This document shows positions 21,049-26,441 of a DNA stretch of 26,441 bases, one piece after another. Made by a program: the position numbers and the translations under genes. The notes beneath the pieces are model-generated. The model did not search any database, had not been told where the DNA came from, and saw only the letters and a list, made by a program, of their open reading frames with translations. Origin of the DNA: Haplosporangium gracile (Eukaryota > Mortierellomycota > Mortierellomycetes > Mortierellales > Mortierellaceae); NCBI GenBank assembly GCA_015499985.1, contig JAAAUF010000403.1, positions 9,157-35,597 of the forward strand. Reading direction: 5' to 3'. How positions within the stretch are numbered: position 1 is the first letter of the stretch; each line of letters starts with the position of its first letter.

Positions 21049-24000
21049 TTAGCGGTCGGTCAAAAGGGCATCGGGTCCGCGGTAGACGGCAATGGCAAGG
21101 GCAGTCGACAGGATCGAGATGAACCGGCACCAGCGCCAGATAAGACGGAAAAGCATAAATACGTTCTGGATCATGCCAAAAATACCACGACGCGACCGAT
21201 GGCCAATGTAGTAGCCATCCCGGCGAGGGTTGTAGCCGAATGACGAGGCATCATGGTCCTCGAAATGAGCCCAGCCAACAACGGACTCTTCCTCGTCCTC
21301 GTCGTCGTAAGATGAGTAGTCGCTGTAGTCGTCGTACAGGTGGCAGCAGCATTCGCCATCGGGGCTCAACGCACGGAGGTCATCGCCGCTGCTGTGATGA
21401 TTACCGTTATGGTTGTTATCATGGTGGTGGTGATGGTGGTGCATGGGGTCCGAGCAGTCCGAGAGATCCTCATCATCGTCAGATCCAGATCTGGATCCGC
21501 CCCGATGGCGGCGCTTGCGGAGCTGGTGGAGATGATTCTCCTGACGATGGCGGTAGAGTTGGTACCGCTCGACATCGCTGTCCTCGCCACCATGGCTCTC
21601 GGTCGTCATGCCGCCAGCATCAGTATCGGTGCCGACAGGTTGGAAGCGACCACGACGAAGGTGCTTCTTACGGATGCAGTTCGAAGACTCACAGGCAGAC
21701 TCTTCCTCCATGTCAATGTTGCGAATCCTCTGGCGCCAGCCCTTGACACGTCCACCGGTATCGTCCGAGAAGAACTCGGACTCGGAGTCGTGGCGGTGAT
21801 TCTTGAGAGCCTTGGGGGACTTGGGAGCATGAATACCAGGGAGATGGATCTGCTGCTGTTCCTGCTGATCGGCCACAACGCGAGGAGGGCCAAAGAAGGA
21901 GATATCGCGGAACCATTCCGACTCGAGTTCAGCTAAAAGGGTACGACGTGGGCGTTTGGGTCCTGTAGGCTGACCACGGAGGTTGGGCGATTTGACAACC
22001 ATTGGCTGGGGGCTTGATCCCTGAAAGATGGTCTTCAGAGCCTTGAAGTCGGCGTCGTCTCGACGCCAAATACTCTGCATGGGGGATGATGGCTCCGAGG
22101 GCGACATCAAGGGCGAGTTCATCTGCGAGAGCCTCGAGCTCATCGTGCTAACGGTGTTCTGTAACTCCTGAATCGTGTTCTCGAGCTCTCGAACATGGGC
22201 CGTCTGTTTGTCATAGGCGGTTTGAAGGTCAGAGAATCCGCAAAGGTTGGTCATCAGTTCCTCATGGTCCTTCTGCATATCGAGCAGATCCTGAGCAATC
22301 TGTGCAGTCTTCTTGTCAGCTTCAGCCTTTTGCTGCACCAATGACAGGTTCATCCTCTCGAGAGACTTGAGGCGGTCCCGGAGCTCCTCAAAGATGCGGT
22401 TATCCTCGGCAAGCATCTCCTGAATGGTCATGTCATCCCCCTGCATCTCAACCGCCATAGTCGCCATAGTCGATCCAGGAATAGATCCAGGGGCTGGGAG
22501 CTGATTCTTGAGTTGGATCCTGCGCATGCGAATCATCCGACTGGCCTCGATGAGCCGTCCGTTCTGTTCCTCGAGATCAAGAGCCTTGGCCGTCGACCTC
22601 TCGAGCTCGCTCTTGACCGTCTTGATCTCCTGTTCAGCCTTGCGACTGCGCTTGAAAGCCTGTCGTCGTCCTTGCTTGAGCTCCTTTGTCAACGCATCAA
22701 ACTTCATCTGCAGCTCTGTGTTGCGATCCTCCAGACTGGCCAGCTTCTCGATATCCTGGCGTGACCGCGATCGCATGTTGAATCCTCCATTGTGGTTCTG
22801 ACTCCGACGGAAGCCGTGGTTTCCTCCTACAGACGAAGAAGGGACTAGCGACGACGACAGCGGTGAGCGAGGCATGGACTGGTGCTGACTAGGTTCGAGA
22901 TCATCGACCCAGTTATCGTCGCTGGTATCGACCTCTGCGCCCATTTCGTCAATGCTAAATCCAACTCCTAAGCTGCTACTAGTAGTTGAAGTCTCGGAAG
23001 GGGGCGAGACATGAATGCTCCTTGGTTGAAGGAACTGTCGATGCTTGTTGTGTGCGCGATGCTGTCGGATCTGTGTCAAGACCTTCTGATATTTGGCCTC
23101 AAGGCTGCAATTTGTTGCTGCAAGATGGCTGTTGGTCTGTTCCAAATGGCTGTTCGTGGCCTCTAATTGACTTTTCGCTGCCTCCAAATGGTTGTTTGTT
23201 ACGATAAGATCCTGGCCCATCATTGCGGCCATTCCGAGGTCTATAGGAATCGGATATGCAGATAGATGGATAGTAACAAGAAAATGAGTACAAAAAATAC
23301 CCAACAACAAAGTGCAAAAATATGTATAGATATGGTATGGTATGGTATGGTATAGATAAAAAAAAAACAAAGGATAAGGAGGGAAGGGAGGGAAAGAAAG
23401 GTAAGGGGTGGGTGAGTGGGGAGGGACAGAAAGAGAGAAAAAAAAAAGAAAAGAGAGCGTGATAGAGGGAAAGGGAGTAAATTAGGGAAAGAAAGTATGG
23501 GTGAGGAGGGATGGGAAGAGAAGGAAAGGTAAGGGAAGAGAAAGGAGAGAAGGAGATGCGACATATGCATTATGAAGATACTCAAACGCACAAGTAGAAA
23601 CACAACATTAACTGGACAAATGATATGTGCAATGGTAATGGTCCTTCCTCCTATAACTCCTGTTCTCTCTCCTTTCACAGACTAGTTTCAGAGAGAGCAG
23701 TATCAACAAACAAACTTCATTCTTACCTCGATCCTTTTCTTGGATAGCCTCGTAAGCGTTCTGTAGCAGCATGCGGAGATCCAGCTCGTCAAGCTTCTCA
23801 AGACCCATCTGCTCGAGGGTAGGGGTGGCAGCCTCGCGCTCAGCCCGGCTGTAGCTGTGTTCAACCTCCAAATGATTGTGGTCGTAGTGCTCATGGTGGT
23901 TGTGGTTGTGGTAGTGCTGTTCTGGTAGTTGCTGTTGCTGTGGTGGAGGGGAGAGAAGGAGCTCGGGAGTCTGAGGGTCCAAGGGCGAAGCTGGGCATTG

Positions 24001-24381
24001 CTCGCTATGGCTGTGGCCGTGTGATAAGGATGTAGTCGTTGTTGTTGTCGCTGAGGCTAAGACCTTGTGTTGAGGGAGAGGAAGGGGATGGTCCGAGTCA
24101 TCCTCGCCATGACCACTGCTGTAATAATCTGAGGTCACTGCGGCCTCCTGCTTACGAGAGAGGAGGACGGCATCGAGGGAGGCCATCATATCAGCCTCGG
24201 TCGAGTCTGCGTTGGTGGTGTTGTGCTGTGCATCGTGGGGAATGGACGATTTTGTGAGGGAGAATGCGGGTGGTTCTCTGATGGTGTTGTTGATATCGTT
24301 GGCTGCTGGGTTGCTATTCGAAAGTGGACTGACGGGAGGCGAGACCATCGAAGCGGCGGCCGTTTCTGCGCGCATCGCCAT
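21049..24381 (-). CDS. Membrane-anchored coiled-coil protein, putative dynein-dynactin adaptor (HAP1/TRAK/BICD-like)
   Basis: Exons 24381-23727 and 23240-21049 give 948 residues; the 486-nt intron has a GTAAGA donor and a TATAG acceptor, and the join (G plus AC gives Asp219) makes EAIQEKDRDLGMAAMMGQDL. This resembles the HAP1 N-terminal family block (EKERDLELAARIGQSLL in animals) and contains AAxxG (223-227), the CC1-box core that binds dynein light intermediate chain. Heptad-rich coiled coils follow at about 228-283, 380-465 and 490-590. After them comes TLLAELESEW (652-661), like the Spindly motif that contacts the dynactin pointed end. The rest has acidic/Ser and His-rich (819-825) linkers and a C-terminal hydrophobic stretch (about 905-938, IFGMIQNVFMLFRLIWRW onward), a likely tail anchor. 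The N-terminal 200 residues are low-complexity. The membrane-cargo adaptor role for minus-end transport is inference from motif order. Confidence 0.75.
21925..21939 (-). other. Spindly-like LLAEL codons
   Basis: CTT TTA GCT GAA CTC encodes residues 653-657, about 425 residues after the AAxxG motif and after the last coiled coil, which is the expected motif order in activating adaptors. Confidence 0.45.
23215..23229 (-). other. CC1-box-like AAMMG codons
   Basis: GCC GCA ATG ATG GGC encodes residues 223-227 of the adaptor candidate, four codons after the splice join. The intron therefore splits the conserved block just before the motif. Confidence 0.6.
23331..23354. repeat. TATGG tandem repeat in the adaptor intron
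   Basis: Four TATGG units followed by TATA. It lies about 90 nt from the 3' splice site of the 486-nt intron. Confidence 0.8.
23350..23570 (-). repeat. Long pyrimidine-rich tract (sense strand) in the adaptor intron
   Basis: The plus strand is almost all G and A for about 200 nt, so the transcript is C/T-rich. No coding content; it resembles the C/T-rich leaders upstream of genes in this window. Confidence 0.6.
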
Positions 24382-26441
24382 GGTGGTCGTATTCTATATG
24401 TATATATCTGCTCGTTCGAGTCTTTTTTGTCGTTATCGTGCTGTTGTTCTTGAGGAAAGGTTGAAGGAGTGAAGGAGCGAAGGAAGAGGAGGAAGATAAG
24501 GAGTGGGTGTGTGAGTGAGTGAAGGGTTGAATGGATGAATCGAGGAGAGGGGTGTCACTTTGAAGACTTTGTCTCTTTAGCGATGGAGACTAACGTGTTG
24601 CTACTAGACTTGGCAGACAGGCAAGGTAGGTTAGGGCTGGTAGCAGTAGGAAGGAAGAGAGAAAGAGAGAAAGAGAGAGATAGAGAGTGGGACGGTGAAG
24701 GAGAAAGAGAGAGAAGCGAGAGTAAGTGAGAGTGAATAAGGAAACAAGTGCGAAAAGAAGGAGAGAGGGAGAGAGGGAAGGGAAGGGAAGGGAATGAATG
24801 AATGAATGAAATGTGTTGAATGGAAAATGGGGAATGAAGAATGGAAATGTAGAGAAAGAGATTAAAAGAGATTAAAAGAAAAGACGGCGAGCAAGCGACT
24901 ATAAAAATCTTTTTTAGGGGAGAGCGCTGAGTGGTTGTGTGTGATTGATATTTCCATGTGTGATGAAGAGTGATGATTTGTTGTTATTGTTGTTGGGTGG
25001 GAGTGATGGTGCCTGAGAATCAAGACCGACACGCTCACAGCCTCTCTCTCTCTCTTTCTCATGTCAATCAATTCACAGACTAGTGCTCTCTTCTCCTTTA
25101 CAATTACAAAATAAACCTTCGAGTTTGCATATGATCATACAATACATTACACGCGACTGGTCATTAGCAACAACATCCTCTCAGTCCCTTCTTGGCCCAC
25201 CCGCGCTTGTTAACATCACCCTCTCTCCTCCCAGTTTCAATCAATTCACTTTATTGCACTGACACCCCGCCTTCGAGAAAAAAAAAATAGCAACGGTTGT
25301 TTTGCTGCAACATTGGATCCCGCATTATCCAAACGATAATAATAACTACTCTTAATGTCAATGGAGAAAGGACGGAAAGGATGACTCCCTCGTAAAAAGA
25401 AATCACGGAGAAAAGGCGAAAGGAGAACAAGGACAGAAGGGATGGACAGAGGGAGGGGATGGTCTGTTGTTTATCTACTTTCAGGTGAAAAATCACAGGG
25501 CAAATCAAAACTAAACACACGCTCGACAAACAACCACGGGTGCATTGTCCACGCCCTCGTTTTTTTTGTTGGTTTCGTAATGCGTGCCGTGCGGGAGTGT
25601 GTCTACGATGGTATGCATTTTGTTTCCATCATTGCAGTACTGGACCACATAACGTGCCATGATGACTTTTTTTTTGTGCTCACAGTCAAGTGCTCAAGCT
25701 CATTTCATCGTTAGTCCCGATCATCAAAGACATCTTCTCCCTCTTGCTTTATATAGCAAATAGACACACTCGCAGACAGCAAAAAACAACGAACAAACAG
25801 CAGCAAGCAACCCATTGCTAAAGTAAAGGATAAAAAGGATAAAAAGGAGGACCAAGTTTTTGGGGAAAATGTCCCCGGTCCGGCATTTTTTTTTATTTCT
25901 CTTTGCGATCCGCCATTTACATTCAATGCACACAGCACTCCCCTCAAGAATTGATTCGTTTCCGCGAAGCTGCTAGCGCCTTTTTTTTTTTTTTATTTTT
26001 TTATTGCCATCAATTTTTTGTTTGCAGGTTTTTCTTCCTCCCGTCAAGAGTCCCGCTCCTTCCTTCCTCAATCCTTCGTCCTTGTCAGTCACCCCCTCGC
26101 TCACTCCATCTCCCTCTGCCCTCTAAGTTCTATACCATGTCCCGAGTTGAAGAGAGAGGGAGAGGGGTACCCGAACACAACACACCTCGAGACACATGAA
26201 GAGCCGCAAAAGCCTACTTTCTCAATCCATCCTACCTGCCCACATGCCAATTTTCAAGAAAAAAATCGCGATTCGCCTCGGTTTGGCCAAACCTACCCAA
26301 CTAAATGATAGTGCCGTTTTTCTTTTCACATCATGCAGCATCCCAAACCCTGCCTCTCTCTCTCCCTCTTTCATTCTCACTCTCTCTTTCTCTCCCTTGA
26401 AAATCCTGCGTCGTTTCTTGAAGGTGGTAGAACATATAATT
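24382..26441. other. Leader of the adaptor gene and intergenic DNA to the right edge
   Basis: From 24382 to about 24850 the plus strand is purine-rich, so the adaptor leader is C/T-rich, with GGGAA units (about 24776-24793) and GAAT units (about 24792-24809). From 24850 to 26441 I can support no gene. Near the end, a C/T-rich stretch leads to an ATG at 26137 in fair context (TATACCATGTCC) whose frame closes after 20 codons; it could be a first short exon of a gene continuing past the edge, but no convincing splice join is visible. Confidence 0.5.
24776..24809. repeat. GGGAA and GAAT microsatellites
   Basis: Three to four GGGAA units run straight into four GAAT units, within the purine-rich upstream region of the adaptor gene. 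Confidence 0.75.

Noticed and set aside
21240..21936. Plus-strand open frames of 168 and 198 codons
   Set aside because: They are antisense to the adaptor coding exon, arise from its GC-rich codon pattern, and show no domain.
23331..23354. CRISPR-like or regulatory repeat array
   Set aside because: Simple pentanucleotide microsatellite without spacers in a eukaryotic intron.
23241..23370. In-frame ATG at 23370 as start of a 773-residue protein
   Set aside because: The extra N-terminal residues come from TATGG repeats and intron sequence; a phase-correct GTAAG/TATAG intron joins the 218-residue upstream exon and makes the conserved EKDRDLGMAA block.
26137..26199. Start of a new plus-strand gene at the right edge
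   Set aside because: The leader looks plausible, but the frame closes after 20 codons and no good donor/acceptor pair leads to a coding exon before the window ends.

Overview
The window looks like nuclear DNA of a filamentous fungus. Genes are split by short introns with GTAAG- or GTACG-type donors and TAG or CAG acceptors. Start codons follow long C/T-rich leaders (for example ...CAACGAAAATGATG or ...TTCAACAATGGG). Low-complexity His, Gln, Asn and Ser tracts are common, and no bacterial ribosome-binding sites or operons are seen. The gene set (F-box/RCC1 protein, Ats1-like RCC1 protein, AA11-like oxidase, sulfonate dioxygenase) and the style of the leaders recall early-diverging moulds such as Mortierella relatives. 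That placement is an inference.

Layout, left to right. (1) 1-1265, minus: the 5' part of a mitochondrial class III CoA-transferase (SUGCT-like), cut by the window edge, with a 37-nt micro-exon carrying the conserved [13 protein letters not shown] segment. (2) 1520-4699, minus: a 952-residue F-box plus RCC1-repeat protein resembling yeast Saf1. (3) 5438-5833, plus: a doubtful short reading frame with one in-frame TAG. (4) 5834-11340: 5.5 kb without a gene I can support, with homopolymers, microsatellites and one 10-N gap. (5) 11341-12795, plus: a secreted AA11-like lytic polysaccharide monooxygenase, four exons. (6) 14638-15838, plus: a TauD/Jlp1-type Fe(II)/2-oxoglutarate dioxygenase, two exons. 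(7) 15960-17765, minus: an Ats1-like RCC1-repeat protein, intronless, tail to tail with the dioxygenase. (8) 19104-20593, plus: a cysteine-free thioredoxin-fold ER membrane protein with a C-terminal KKAQ retrieval signal, four exons. (9) 21049-24381, minus: a 948-residue coiled-coil protein with an N-terminal AAxxG (CC1-box-like) motif, a downstream LLAEL (Spindly-like) motif and a C-terminal membrane segment. (10) 24382-26441: leader and intergenic DNA.

The genes do not form one pathway, and this is ordinary eukaryotic gene order. The most notable item is gene 9. Its architecture is that of a membrane-anchored dynein-dynactin adaptor (HAP1/TRAK/BICD/Spindly logic), whereas the best known fungal adaptor is Hook. 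The cysteine-free thioredoxin-like ER protein and the CoA-transferase micro-exon are the next most interesting. Exon borders were placed by eye from splice consensus, reading phase and protein-family continuity; no alignment or transcript evidence was available.
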